In this document: positions 32,535 through 40,526 of the stretch, piece after piece
Numbering within the stretch: position 1 is the first letter of the stretch
Layout: each line of letters opens with the position of its first letter
Origin: Gordonia sediminis
GTDB taxonomy: Bacteria; Actinomycetota; Actinomycetes; Mycobacteriales; Mycobacteriaceae
Direction of reading: 5' to 3'
DNA length: 64,000 bases
Assembly (NCBI GenBank): GCA_004193205.1
Contig: RZUM01000001.1
Span: forward strand, 455,085 to 519,084
Made by a program: the position numbers and the translations under genes
The notes under the pieces: generated by a model
Seen by the model: the letters and a program-made list of their open reading frames with translations, nothing else
Told to the model about the DNA's origin: nothing
Database searches by the model: none

Positions 32535-32905
32535 ACTGTGGTCGCGTGGTCGTCGCTGGTCGCCGTCGCCGGCTTCGCCCGGGTCCCCGTCATCAGCCTC
32601 GCGCGGAAGTGCTTCCTGCGGTGCGCGTTCTACGCGGCCACTACCGACAACGGTGTACTCCCAATGGAGCGCTACACGACACCACTCAACACGCTTGACT
32701 ACCGGCGCAGCACCGGCGAGCCCGTCGGGGGCAGTGCGATGTGCAGCCAATGAACGGCAACGCCTACGACGGACTCGCCGCGATGTCGCCGCCGCATCGC
32801 TGGCCGGATTCGTTGCGCTTCAGCCCGACCGCGGTTGCGGTGGCGCGAGCAGGGTTGACCGTACATCCGATCGACTGACGCGCCTGACCTGATGGCGGCC
32901 TGGGT
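32535..32905 (+). pseudogene. Mosaic pseudogene: permease fragment fused to pRiA4b-family 3' end
   Basis: Bases 32535-32618 closely match 10616-10700 inside the intact permease, sharing GTCGCGTGGTCGTCGCTGGT and the CCGGCTTCGCCCGGGTCCCC block. Directly after, 32620-32905 matches 14930-15215, the last 250 bp of the pRiA4b-family gene plus its downstream flank, sharing GCCGCGATGTCGCCGCCGCA. Order and orientation agree with the intact loci. The stretch looks like a duplicated copy of roughly 10.6-15.2 kb that has lost its middle. Small indels close all frames. The 130 bp before it (32405-32534) show nothing recognisable. Confidence 0.8.
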
Positions 32906-32931
32906 TCCGACCAATTCGCTGAGGTCGCTGA

Positions 32932-33645
32932 TCACATGTGCTCGGTCGCCTGCATCCGGAAACCCTTGACTGTCATGTAGATACCGACGGAGAACTCCCA
33001 TACGGCGATCGGCAAGGCGGCGAGCATACCCACGCCCGACACCTGATCCCAGACGCCGAAGAGGGCTCCCGTCGAGAAGATCAGCAGCAGCGGAGCGCCG
33101 ATCAGACCGAGGGTCGGAATCCAGCGCGGCACCAGCCGGAACTGGTACACGATGGTGGCGAAGCAGAGAGCGTTGACGGCGGGCATGATCCCGGGGCCGA
33201 GCAGGAAGGTCCAATCCTTCACGGCAACAAAGGCACTGGCGGTCGTGGTCAGCGCGGTGGCGTCGGTTCCGGCGAGTTCCTGCCGCATGGTGTAGACGGC
33301 GAGCACGGCGACGACGCCGGTGCAGATCATCGCTGCCTCGAGGGTGCGGTTGGCGACGAAGCCGATCGCGCGGCCGGGACCGTAGCGCTTGAGGACCGGG
33401 TAGAGGGCCGCGGCGGTGCCGATGCAGGCCAGCGCGGTGAGGATCTCGATGAGCCCGCCCCACGGCACGCCCCGGTCGCTGCCGGCGCCGAGCACGAAGT
33501 TCGGGTCGTTGACGACGCCGTCGTAGAGCGCGAGTGCAGGGATGGAGAAGACGAAGGTGGCGAGGTAGAACAGGCCGGCGGCGAGAGTTGCCTTCCGGTC
33601 GGGGCCCATCGACGCCCGCGTGGTCGGGGTGAGGGATGTGGTCAT
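32932..33645 (-). CDS. DUF4386 family membrane protein
   Basis: A 237-residue protein with six hydrophobic segments, beginning MTTSLTPTTRASMGPDRKAT followed by LAAGLFYLATFVFSIP. The pattern of a charged N-terminus, RxxGFVANRTLEA-like segment (AIGFVANRTLEAAMI) and late PRWIPTLGLIGAPLLLIF is that of DUF4386 proteins. Function is unknown. The start overlaps the stop of the upstream 86-residue gene by ATGA, and both follow the MalT-type regulator on the same strand, so the regulator probably controls this pair. Confidence 0.85.
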   Translation of the reverse strand: MTTSLTPTTRASMGPDRKATLAAGLFYLATFVFSIPALALYDGVVNDPNFVLGAGSDRGVPWGGLIEILTALACIGTAAALYPVLKRYGPGRAIGFVANRTLEAAMICTGVVAVLAVYTMRQELAGTDATALTTTASAFVAVKDWTFLLGPGIMPAVNALCFATIVYQFRLVPRWIPTLGLIGAPLLLIFSTGALFGVWDQVSGVGMLAALPIAVWEFSVGIYMTVKGFRMQATEHM

Positions 33646-33902
33646 GGTTGAGTCCTTTCGTTATTGGTGTCGGTCGGTGTGAGCGAGATCAGCGGGATGC
33701 CGAGGTCGCGCAGCTTCTGCAGCAGTCCGTGCAGAGCGGCTTGGTCGGCGATGGCACCGCGCAGGCAGGTGGTGCCGTCGGGCTCGCTGGTGATGTTCAG
33801 CCCGTCGAACCACGCTTCCCTGTGGCTGTCGAGGTGTCCGGTGACTCTGATCTCGTACTGCACAGGTCGACCGTAGGAACGGATGTGGTGAGTGGTCCTC
33901 AC
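33642..33902 (-). CDS. Small conserved hypothetical protein (about 86 aa)
   Basis: An 86-residue protein read from a GTG at 33902; an in-frame GTG at 33863 would give 73 residues starting at QYEIRVTGHLD. Neither start has a clear ribosome site. The core YEIRVTGHLDSHREAWFDGL, followed by an ADQAALHGLLQKLRDLGIPL helix, is common in actinobacteria next to DUF4386 genes. No catalytic motif is apparent; the alternating beta-alpha pattern suggests a small soluble ligand- or protein-binding fold. The stop overlaps the DUF4386 start (ATGA). Confidence 0.75.
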   Translation of the reverse strand: MRTTHHIRSYGRPVQYEIRVTGHLDSHREAWFDGLNITSEPDGTTCLRGAIADQAALHGLLQKLRDLGIPLISLTPTDTNNERTQP

Positions 33903-33947
33903 CAGATGTGGTGAATTCGGGTGGTGATTCTCGACGAGGGCCGGCGG

Positions 33948-36608
33948 CTACAGGCCGAGTTCCTCGGCGCGGCGCACCGCGGCACGACGGTTCGTCACGC
34001 CGAGCTTGCTGAAGATGTTCTTGGTATGGGTCCGGACGGTGTTCAGCGAGACGACCAGTTCGGCAGCGATCTCGGGACCGCTGAGGTCGGTGCGCAGCAG
34101 ACGCAGAACGTCACGCTCCCGATCCGTCAGTGGGTCCACCAGGGGATGTCGGGTCGGCGTTGCGCCGCTGCCGGCGAGGATGGCGGCCGCGAGGTCGACG
34201 GCCCGGCCATGGCGGGCAGCGTTGTGCAGCAGCGCGTTCGCCTGCGGTCCGGCATCGAGGAAGACACGCACGAGGCGCTCCGGCGCGGCAAGGATGAGCG
34301 CGTCGTCGAACGCCTCCCGTGCGCGGGGATCATCAGTGGCCCGCCGAGCGAGTGCAAGCAGCACCAGTGCTTCGACGAGGCTGCCGATCCGGCCGCCCTG
34401 CTCGGCGGCGGTGCGGAGGCGTTCGATCGATCGCGTGGCCTCCACGGCTCGGCCCGAGGCGAGAAGGACGCAGGCGAGGGTCAGGTGCTCGTACTCACGG
34501 AGGTAGTCGGGATCGTCGTCGGCGGACAGGCCGGAGTCGGCTGCCCACCGCTGAGCGGCATCGAGATCACCCGCAGCCAGCTGCACCCGCGCGATGGTGG
34601 CCGACACCGGACGTACCGCGGGCGAGTAGTCGGTGTCATAGCGGCGCTCGGCTTCCCGCAGCAAGGCGAGCGCGTCGTCGTACTGTCCGGCGACGGCTCG
34701 GAGTCGGGCGTCGACGACGCGCCACCGGTAGGCGTGCTGGCCGAGCGCCAGGCCGTCGCCGAGAGCGCGACTCGCCTGCAGGCACGCGGCTGCCTCGTCG
34801 AACTCGTTGCGTTCGAGGTGAATCTCGGCGAGCCCGATGTGCATGTCGGCGGTGCCACGCAGAGGCCCTTGTGCGGCAACGAGATCCAGACCTTTGTGAA
34901 GGGTCCGCTCGGCGGCGCCCAAATGACCCTGGGCGGACTGGATGTCGGCGAGACCCAGCGAGCAGCCGAGGACATCGGCGAAGTAACCGGCGTCCTCGAA
35001 TGCCGCGATCGCGACCGCGTACTGGCGGGCGGCCGACTCGAGATCGCCGCGTGCCCAGTGGGCGAGCCCGATGAGGGCCGCCGCGGCGCCCCGGCCGAGG
35101 TGGTCGTCGGTGGCGCTGAGGTGGGCGGCGCGTTCGCCGTGGGCGATGGTTGCGGCCAGATCGCCGCGCAGCAGCGCGAGGCCGGCCCGATACATGGCGG
35201 CCTGCGCGGGCAACCGGGCGAACTCGTCGGCGTCGGACACGATCATCTCGTCGGCGCGCTCGGGGTCCAGCCACGCCTCGATGCGGTCGAGGGCGGATTC
35301 GACGCCCCCGACGTCACCGGTCACCATGTGCGCACCCACCCAACCGAGCTCGAGGACGGGGCGGTTACGCATGATCTCCGCGGGGAATGCGTCGAGCCAC
35401 TCGCGGAGGGTGGCGTCCTGGCGGGCCCGGCGCAGTGACGGGACGGCACGTTCGACGAGTTCGGCTGCCTTCGGGAAGTCCTGCGCGGCCAGGGCATGGC
35501 GGACGGCTTCGGGTCGGTCGGCGTGCGCTTCGAACCAGTCGGCGGCCCGCCGGTGCAGCTCGGCCGCACGCCCGGGGTGCTCGGCGTCGAGGCGTGCGCG
35601 CAGGACGTCGGCGAAGAGGTGGTGGTAGCGGTACCAGTGGCGATGATCGTCGAGCGCGACGACGAAGAGATTCGACCGCTCCAGCACGTCGAGTGTCGAC
35701 GCGGACTCCGTGCGGCCGGTGACCGCAGCGCACAACGAGGCGGTCATGCGATGCAGGATCGAGGTCTCGAGCAGGAAGGTGCGCACGTCGTCGGATTGGC
35801 GGGTGAGCACCTCGTCGACGAGGTAGTCGACGACGAAGCGGTCGTCGCCGGCGAACCCGGCGATGAATCCGGACGGGTCGTCGCGGCCGCGCAGCGACAG
35901 CGAGGCCAGCTGCAGGGCGGCGATCCAGCCCTCGGTGCGGCCGGCCAATGCCTCGACGTCTGCTGCCGGCAGTGCGAGACCCGAGGCGTCGTTGAGGTAG
36001 GTCGCGGCCTCGCTCACGGCGAAGCGGAGGTCGGTGGCGCGGATCTCGAGGAGGTCCCCGCGGGCACGCATCCCACCGAGCGGCCACGGCGGGTCGGCCC
36101 GGCTCGACACCACGAGGTGGGTCTGTGCCGGGAGGCGGTCCACCAGCAGGCGCATCGACTCCTGCACCTCGACCGAGGAGATGACGTGGTAATCGTCCAA
36201 CACCAGGACGAGGTCATCATCGAGCGCGGCAAGGTCATTCACGAGCGAGGAGACCACATTTTCCAGCGCCGTCGGTGCCGACCGCAGGGTCGCGACGGCC
36301 CGAGCGCCGACCTCCGGGGCGACCTTCTGGAGGGCCGCGACGACATAGGACCAGAACACCGTCGGGTCGCTGTCGGAATGCTCGAGCGACACCCATGCCG
36401 TCCTACCGTAATCGCCGGTCGCACCGAGCCATTCGGTCAGCAGCGTCGTCTTGCCGAAACCGGCCGGCGCCGACACGAGCACGAGGGGCGGGAGGTCGGC
36501 GAGCCCGAGGCGCTCGACGAGCCGGGCGCGTGGGACGACGCCACGGCGGCGCCGCGGTGCGTGCAGTTTGGTCTCGACGAGGAGGATGTCGTTCGCTTCC
36601 ACCTCCAC
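33948..36608 (-). CDS. Large LuxR-family ATP-binding regulator (MalT/LAL type)
   Basis: About 886 residues from a GTG at 36608 (VEVEANDILLVETKLHAP); a GTG two codons later is equally possible, and further upstream extension is Arg/Pro-rich and unlikely. The STAND-type ATPase has Walker A SAPAGFGKTTLL (46-57) and Walker B LVLVLDDYHV. The middle is a helical TPR-like region of about 500 residues rich in Ala/Arg. The C-terminal LuxR helix-turn-helix includes LTDRERDVLRLL and SLNTVRTHTKNIFSKLGVTN. MalT-type proteins respond to a small inducer and activate nearby genes. Here the 86-residue protein and DUF4386 gene lie 45 bp downstream on the same strand. Confidence 0.92.
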   Translation of the reverse strand: MEVEANDILLVETKLHAPRRRRGVVPRARLVERLGLADLPPLVLVSAPAGFGKTTLLTEWLGATGDYGRTAWVSLEHSDSDPTVFWSYVVAALQKVAPEVGARAVATLRSAPTALENVVSSLVNDLAALDDDLVLVLDDYHVISSVEVQESMRLLVDRLPAQTHLVVSSRADPPWPLGGMRARGDLLEIRATDLRFAVSEAATYLNDASGLALPAADVEALAGRTEGWIAALQLASLSLRGRDDPSGFIAGFAGDDRFVVDYLVDEVLTRQSDDVRTFLLETSILHRMTASLCAAVTGRTESASTLDVLERSNLFVVALDDHRHWYRYHHLFADVLRARLDAEHPGRAAELHRRAADWFEAHADRPEAVRHALAAQDFPKAAELVERAVPSLRRARQDATLREWLDAFPAEIMRNRPVLELGWVGAHMVTGDVGGVESALDRIEAWLDPERADEMIVSDADEFARLPAQAAMYRAGLALLRGDLAATIAHGERAAHLSATDDHLGRGAAAALIGLAHWARGDLESAARQYAVAIAAFEDAGYFADVLGCSLGLADIQSAQGHLGAAERTLHKGLDLVAAQGPLRGTADMHIGLAEIHLERNEFDEAAACLQASRALGDGLALGQHAYRWRVVDARLRAVAGQYDDALALLREAERRYDTDYSPAVRPVSATIARVQLAAGDLDAAQRWAADSGLSADDDPDYLREYEHLTLACVLLASGRAVEATRSIERLRTAAEQGGRIGSLVEALVLLALARRATDDPRAREAFDDALILAAPERLVRVFLDAGPQANALLHNAARHGRAVDLAAAILAGSGATPTRHPLVDPLTDRERDVLRLLRTDLSGPEIAAELVVSLNTVRTHTKNIFSKLGVTNRRAAVRRAEELGL

Positions 36609-36761
36609 ACCGTCACGCGTGGTCGGCGCGTGCGCGCGAGAAGACTCGGTCGGCGTCCGGCCGGTGGAAACTGCGCAGCGAAATCGACGACGGCACGGAA
36701 TCAGTGCAGCACTCTGATGTCGACCGGGCAAGCAAGGCAACACGCTCGGTGCGGCTGTGAC

Positions 36762-37730
36762 TCAGTGGGCACTTTCCGTGGCCCGCCGCTTCGGGATGAA
36801 GTGCATGATCACCACGATGATCGCGCCGATCACCAATCCCACGAGCGCCGAGACCACCGTCCCCGCGGTCCATGCCAGGAAACCGCCGAATGCGTGCGAC
36901 AGTTCTTCGAACCAGTGCTCGATGTCGTGCAGCCGGTCGGCCGGCCAATGGAATCCGGCCTCCCCGACGTTGACGATCAGAATGTGGCCGCCGACCCACA
37001 GCATCGCGGCGATGCCGACCACGGTGAGCATGGACATGACCTTCGGCATCGCCTTGACCAGGCCACGTCCGATTCGCTGACTCACCGCCGACTCACGCTG
37101 CGCCAGCGACAACCCGACGTCGTCCATCTTGACGATCAGTGCAACCACGCCGTAGACGAGTGCGGTGATGAGGAAGGCCACGATCACGAGCACCGCCAGC
37201 CGCGTGAAGAACGGTTCGGATTCGACCGACGACAACGAGATCACCATGATCTCCGCCGACAAGATGAGGTCGGTGCGGATCGCGCCGTTGACCATCGACT
37301 TCTCGAACCCAGGTCCCTTCTGCGCCGCCGGCACGTCGTCGGCGTCGTCGTGCCCGTGCCCACCGCCGAACGCCTCGTACACCTTCTCGGCGCCCTCGTA
37401 GCACAGGAACAGGCCGCCGGCGATCAGCAGATACGGCAGCGCCCCGGGGAGGAACTGACTGAGGATCATCGCCACCGGCAGGATGATCAGCAGCTTGTTC
37501 CGAATCGACCCGACGGCGATCTTGCGGACGATCGGCAGTTCGCGGTCGGGGGTGAAGCCGTGGACATACCGCGGCGTCACGGCGGTGTCGTCGACGACCA
37601 CACCCGCCGCCTTGACACTGGCCTTACCGGCGGCCGCACCGATGTCGTCGATCGACGCCGCGGCCGCCTTGGTCAGGGTCGCGATGTCATCGAGCAGAGC
37701 GACGAGGCCACCGGCCACAGGAACCTCCAT
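36762..37730 (-). CDS. DUF808 family inner-membrane protein (YedI-like)
   Basis: 322 residues from the ATG at 37730 (MEVPVAGGLVALLDD); an ATG four codons earlier is in frame. The N-terminus GGLVALLDDIATLTKAAAAS and VDDTAVTPRYVHGF are characteristic of DUF808/YedI proteins, followed by about six to seven TM helices and a His/Asp-rich loop GGGHGHDDADD. Function is unknown; the family is often placed with stress or metal-related genes, without proof. A decayed copy of its 3' end lies at 16310-16500. Confidence 0.9.
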   Translation of the reverse strand: MEVPVAGGLVALLDDIATLTKAAAASIDDIGAAAGKASVKAAGVVVDDTAVTPRYVHGFTPDRELPIVRKIAVGSIRNKLLIILPVAMILSQFLPGALPYLLIAGGLFLCYEGAEKVYEAFGGGHGHDDADDVPAAQKGPGFEKSMVNGAIRTDLILSAEIMVISLSSVESEPFFTRLAVLVIVAFLITALVYGVVALIVKMDDVGLSLAQRESAVSQRIGRGLVKAMPKVMSMLTVVGIAAMLWVGGHILIVNVGEAGFHWPADRLHDIEHWFEELSHAFGGFLAWTAGTVVSALVGLVIGAIIVVIMHFIPKRRATESAH

Positions 37731-37889
37731 CAAGATAAGCACGAGTCATCGAACAGTATGCCCACACTGCGGGTGGGCCGGCCGACCTCAGCGACGCTCG
37801 GGACGGATCGCGGCGGTTGCACGTGCCGCCCGGATTTGTCACACCCCACTCCTAACCTGGCCACCAACACGACACCAGATCGGAGCACC

Positions 37890-38828
37890 ATGACCGTCAC
37901 CGCCGCGCACAGCACCGTCGTCTTCTCGTTTCCCGAGGTCGACGCCGCCGCCACCCTGCATGTCACCTTTCACCGGACGCTGCGCGTGCCCGACGACGCG
38001 ACCACCTACGGGCTACCCCCGAGCCTCGGCCGCCTCGACGTCCGGGCCACGCACGAGGTGGATCCCCGCGGCCGTCAGGGATCGGATGTGATGCTGCCGC
38101 TGTGGCAATCGGAGGCGACGTGGATCGACTTCACCGCACCCGACGACTACCCGTTCCTGGTCAAGGTCGGGGTCGGCGGAATCAACGCGATCACCGGTGA
38201 CGCCTACACTCCGGCACCCGACTTCGTCACCGAGGACTACCTCGAGGTTCCGACCCAGCCGTGGCTGGACGGCTTCCGCGTCGACGCCACCACCGTCCGG
38301 CAGTTCGTCGCCATGCCGCTCGGCGACGGATACTCCGCCGCCGAACAACTCACCGGCACCGACGACGGACTCATCCGCTTCTCAGTGGTCCCGCTGAAGG
38401 CCGACTTCTGGGCGCGGCCGCCGCGCCCCGTCGCGTTCCTAGCCGACGGCATCTGCTCCGACGTTCCCACCGGTATGGGTCTGGGCGCCGGTGGATCGAT
38501 CCAGCAGTCGATTTCGACACCTATACAGCCACACGACAACTGGGCGCTCGACGCACGCACCGAAGCGCGCATTCGGCTCGTCAATTCGGCGGTGTGGCAG
38601 TCGATCACCGGAGAAGCGCCACATCGCAAGCCGCTCACCATCGACGAATACCTCGCTTACGGGTTTCCGTGGTTCGAGTGGTATGACGACTCCCTGGCCC
38701 GGCAGGGCGAGAGCGCGCTCAACGCGGTGAAGACCGTCCGGCAGATCGGCGAGGAGAAGGGCGCCAATCCGCTGCCCGACAACACGAGCTTCACTCCACC
38801 GACACCGCACATCGTCGGCGGCGTCTGA
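37890..38828 (+). CDS. Conserved hypothetical protein, unrecognised (312 aa)
   Basis: 312 residues from the ATG at 37890, preceded by CGGAGCACC. I do not recognise the family. It is soluble, acidic and beta-rich at the start (STVVFSFPEVDAAATLHVTF), with no signal peptide or TM segment. Noticeable elements are VDPRGRQGSDVMLPLWQSEA, a repeated use of Trp/Pro turns, GIHG-like glycine stretches GMGLGAGGSIQQSI, and the C-terminal EYLAYGFPWFEWYDDSLARQ. The sequence resembles proteins that Bacillus and Streptomyces carry as single conserved genes rather than enzymes with clear motifs. It is followed after 24 bp by another unrecognised gene, so the two may be an operon. Confidence 0.75.
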   Translation: MTVTAAHSTVVFSFPEVDAAATLHVTFHRTLRVPDDATTYGLPPSLGRLDVRATHEVDPRGRQGSDVMLPLWQSEATWIDFTAPDDYPFLVKVGVGGINAITGDAYTPAPDFVTEDYLEVPTQPWLDGFRVDATTVRQFVAMPLGDGYSAAEQLTGTDDGLIRFSVVPLKADFWARPPRPVAFLADGICSDVPTGMGLGAGGSIQQSISTPIQPHDNWALDARTEARIRLVNSAVWQSITGEAPHRKPLTIDEYLAYGFPWFEWYDDSLARQGESALNAVKTVRQIGEEKGANPLPDNTSFTPPTPHIVGGV

Positions 38829-38852
38829 ACCACGCAAGCCGAGGAGACATCG

Positions 38853-39245
38853 ATGCCGAGTCATGGTTGGGAGTTCTGGCGGCTCGTACGCATCCAGGAC
38901 GATTCGGTGGCGTGGCTGGCGGCGACCAAACCGACAGCCCGCGCGACCATCGATCAACACAAGGTGTGGACGCTGATCCCGAACCGCTCGATCTTCATCG
39001 CCAACTGGTTCGTCACCCAGGATCACCATCGGGATTCCGACTTCCTATGGATGCACGAGAACATCGACGTCGCCGAAGCACGCCGGGTCGCTCTGGAGGT
39101 TCCCGACATCGATGCCGACGAACTGCAGCGCATCATCAGTCCCACCGCCGAATTGACGCTCGAGCAGATCGACCGGTATCCGGTCGTGAAAGTGTTGGGC
39201 AAACGGGTTGCGGACACGTTGGCTGCTCGGCGTCACCCGCCGTGA
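38853..39245 (+). CDS. Conserved hypothetical protein, unrecognised (130 aa)
   Basis: A 130-residue soluble protein beginning MPSHGWEFWRLVRIQDDSVA, preceded by CCGAGGAGACATCG. No known family was recognised. Aromatic residues are dense in the first 70 positions (WEFWRL, VWTLIPNRSIFIANWF, FLWMHENID) and the rest is helical and charged. The 24-bp gap from the preceding 312-residue gene suggests co-transcription. Confidence 0.68.
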   Translation: MPSHGWEFWRLVRIQDDSVAWLAATKPTARATIDQHKVWTLIPNRSIFIANWFVTQDHHRDSDFLWMHENIDVAEARRVALEVPDIDADELQRIISPTAELTLEQIDRYPVVKVLGKRVADTLAARRHPP

Positions 39246-39339
39246 CGGCCGCGGTGACCTCGGCGTCCGGCGCGTCAAGGCTCCGACTCGCTCGCCTCGG
39301 TGGTCACCGGTACTGATCTTTCGGAGTTGAATTCACGTC

Positions 39340-39511
39340 CCCGTCCGATCCAGTAATATTCGCTGTAACGATTTTTCGATTCAGAACGCTAAACACAGTG
39401 GACTGAGTCACCTGATCGTCGCTGGAGTTACCGAAAATGAGTTCGCGCCTGCCCCCGCCCGGCGGATACACCGCCCGCCTCGACCGCGACGGTGTGGCCT
39501 TCGAGGGGTGA
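39340..39511 (+). pseudogene. Excalibur-like gene remnant, copy 1, with shared upstream block
   Basis: The block at 39340-39440 matches 55975-56080: both read CGCTGTAAC, then GATTCA-AAC-CTAAACA-AGTGGA, then GATCGTCGCTGGAGTT followed by ACCGAA-ATGAGTTC. After the ATG at 39437 a 24-codon frame ends PPPGGYTARLDRDGVAFEG. This resembles the end of an Excalibur calcium-binding domain (PGYxxHLDRDGDGVACE) with two residues deleted and Cys changed to Phe. The block then continues with weaker similarity to 56262-56310. It is probably a shrunken gene or a small decoy frame, not a functional domain. Confidence 0.6.
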
Positions 39512-39637
39512 CGAGCGTTGCTCCACCATCATCGAGGATCTTCTGCCGACCGGCGTCGGCAGGAGCCAGACCCGCGTCGCCCCGTGCTGGGCGGCCAGTC
39601 AACTCAGGAGAAGCTCGTCCCCCCGCGACCGTGGGGG

Positions 39638-39994
39638 ATGCCACCGGTGCCACCGAGGCCTCCGTCATGGTGGTCGCGTCAGACGGCCAGTACCAAGCGC
39701 CTCCTGATCGGGCTGGGCAGCGGTATCGCGATGGTCATCTTGGTGATCTTCGTCGTCGGCGCTTCGGCCGGTGGCGTCACCGTCGAGGAACTGTATCTCC
39801 GCGACCTGTATAGCGCGGGTATCACGGCGCAATCGGATCAGGACTTGATTGATCTCGGGTACGCCGTCTGCGACGAACTCCGAACCCAGAGTGACAACGC
39901 CCACGGCTTGGTGAGCGCCATGCACGAGCGCAACGGCGTGTCACGGGAGGAGGCGTCTCTCATCGTGAGTGCCGCGAAGGACGACCTCTGCTGA
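39638..39994 (+). CDS. DUF732 family protein, membrane-anchored
   Basis: 118 residues from the ATG at 39638 (MPPVPPRPPSWWSRQ); an upstream in-frame TTG at 39518 is less likely. A proline-rich cytoplasmic start and a TM anchor (about 23-43, LLIGLGSGIAMVILVIFVVG) are followed by a DUF732 domain: LYSAGITAQSDQDLIDLGYA, VCDELRT and SLIVSAAKDDLC, including its two conserved Cys. DUF732 proteins are typical secreted or anchored proteins of mycolata with unknown function. The start region lacks a clear ribosome site, so the true N-terminus is uncertain. It follows Excalibur-like remnant copy 1. Confidence 0.75.
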   Translation: MPPVPPRPPSWWSRQTASTKRLLIGLGSGIAMVILVIFVVGASAGGVTVEELYLRDLYSAGITAQSDQDLIDLGYAVCDELRTQSDNAHGLVSAMHERNGVSREEASLIVSAAKDDLC

Positions 39995-40040
39995 CCAGCT
40001 CATCGAACACCAGGGGGTCAGTCCCAGGAAAGAGAACATC

Positions 40041-40493
40041 ATGTCCAGCCGAGTGATGGCCAGAGCACAGATGACGGTCACCACCACCAGCGTGGGGATC
40101 ACCCCCGAAGGAAGTGACAACAGTGAGTGTCGACCATCTGATCGCCGGGAGGACGCCTTGGCGCGTCTGCGGGCCCGGGTCATTCCACTGCCGCCACAGC
40201 GACACCTGACTCTGGCTCGACCAGTGCAACAGCCGCAGTACGTGCAACAGCCGCAGCCGTCGTTGCCGCGTCCCGATCTCACCGACCGTGAGATCGAAGT
40301 GCTACGGGCATGGTTGCGCACCGACACAAAGGAGGAAGCGGCAGCACATCTGCATATCGCGATGGGGACCATCAACACACACATCGCCCGAGCGCGGGCC
40401 AAGTACGCCGCCGTCGGTCGCACAGCTCGTACCAAAGCGGCGTTGCTAGCGCGGGTCGTCCAGGACGGCATCATGACCCTGGAAGAACTGTGA
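40041..40493 (+). CDS. Short LuxR-type helix-turn-helix protein
   Basis: 150 residues from the ATG at 40041 preceded by GGAAAGAGAAC. The C-terminal 65 residues form a LuxR helix-turn-helix: LTDREIEVLRAWLRTDTKEE, AAAHLHIAMGTINTHIARA and RAKYAAVGRTARTKAAL. The N-terminal half is not a receiver or PAS domain. It is Arg/Ala-rich, then low in complexity with a repeated Gln/Pro unit (PVQQPQYVQQPQP), so it is probably disordered. A stand-alone DNA-binding protein lacking a sensor may act as a partner or be regulated by abundance. It lies 47 bp after the DUF732 gene. Confidence 0.78.
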   Translation: MSSRVMARAQMTVTTTSVGITPEGSDNSECRPSDRREDALARLRARVIPLPPQRHLTLARPVQQPQYVQQPQPSLPRPDLTDREIEVLRAWLRTDTKEEAAAHLHIAMGTINTHIARARAKYAAVGRTARTKAALLARVVQDGIMTLEEL

Positions 40494-40526
40494 CCACCCG
40501 ACCGCCGACGGCGGCGTTGTCGGCCC

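Noticed and set aside
35496-38828. Long forward open frame (1110 codons) opposite the MalT-type regulator and DUF808 gene
   Set aside because: Only its last part, from 37890, is gene-like. The upstream part is antisense shadow of two well supported reverse-strand genes.
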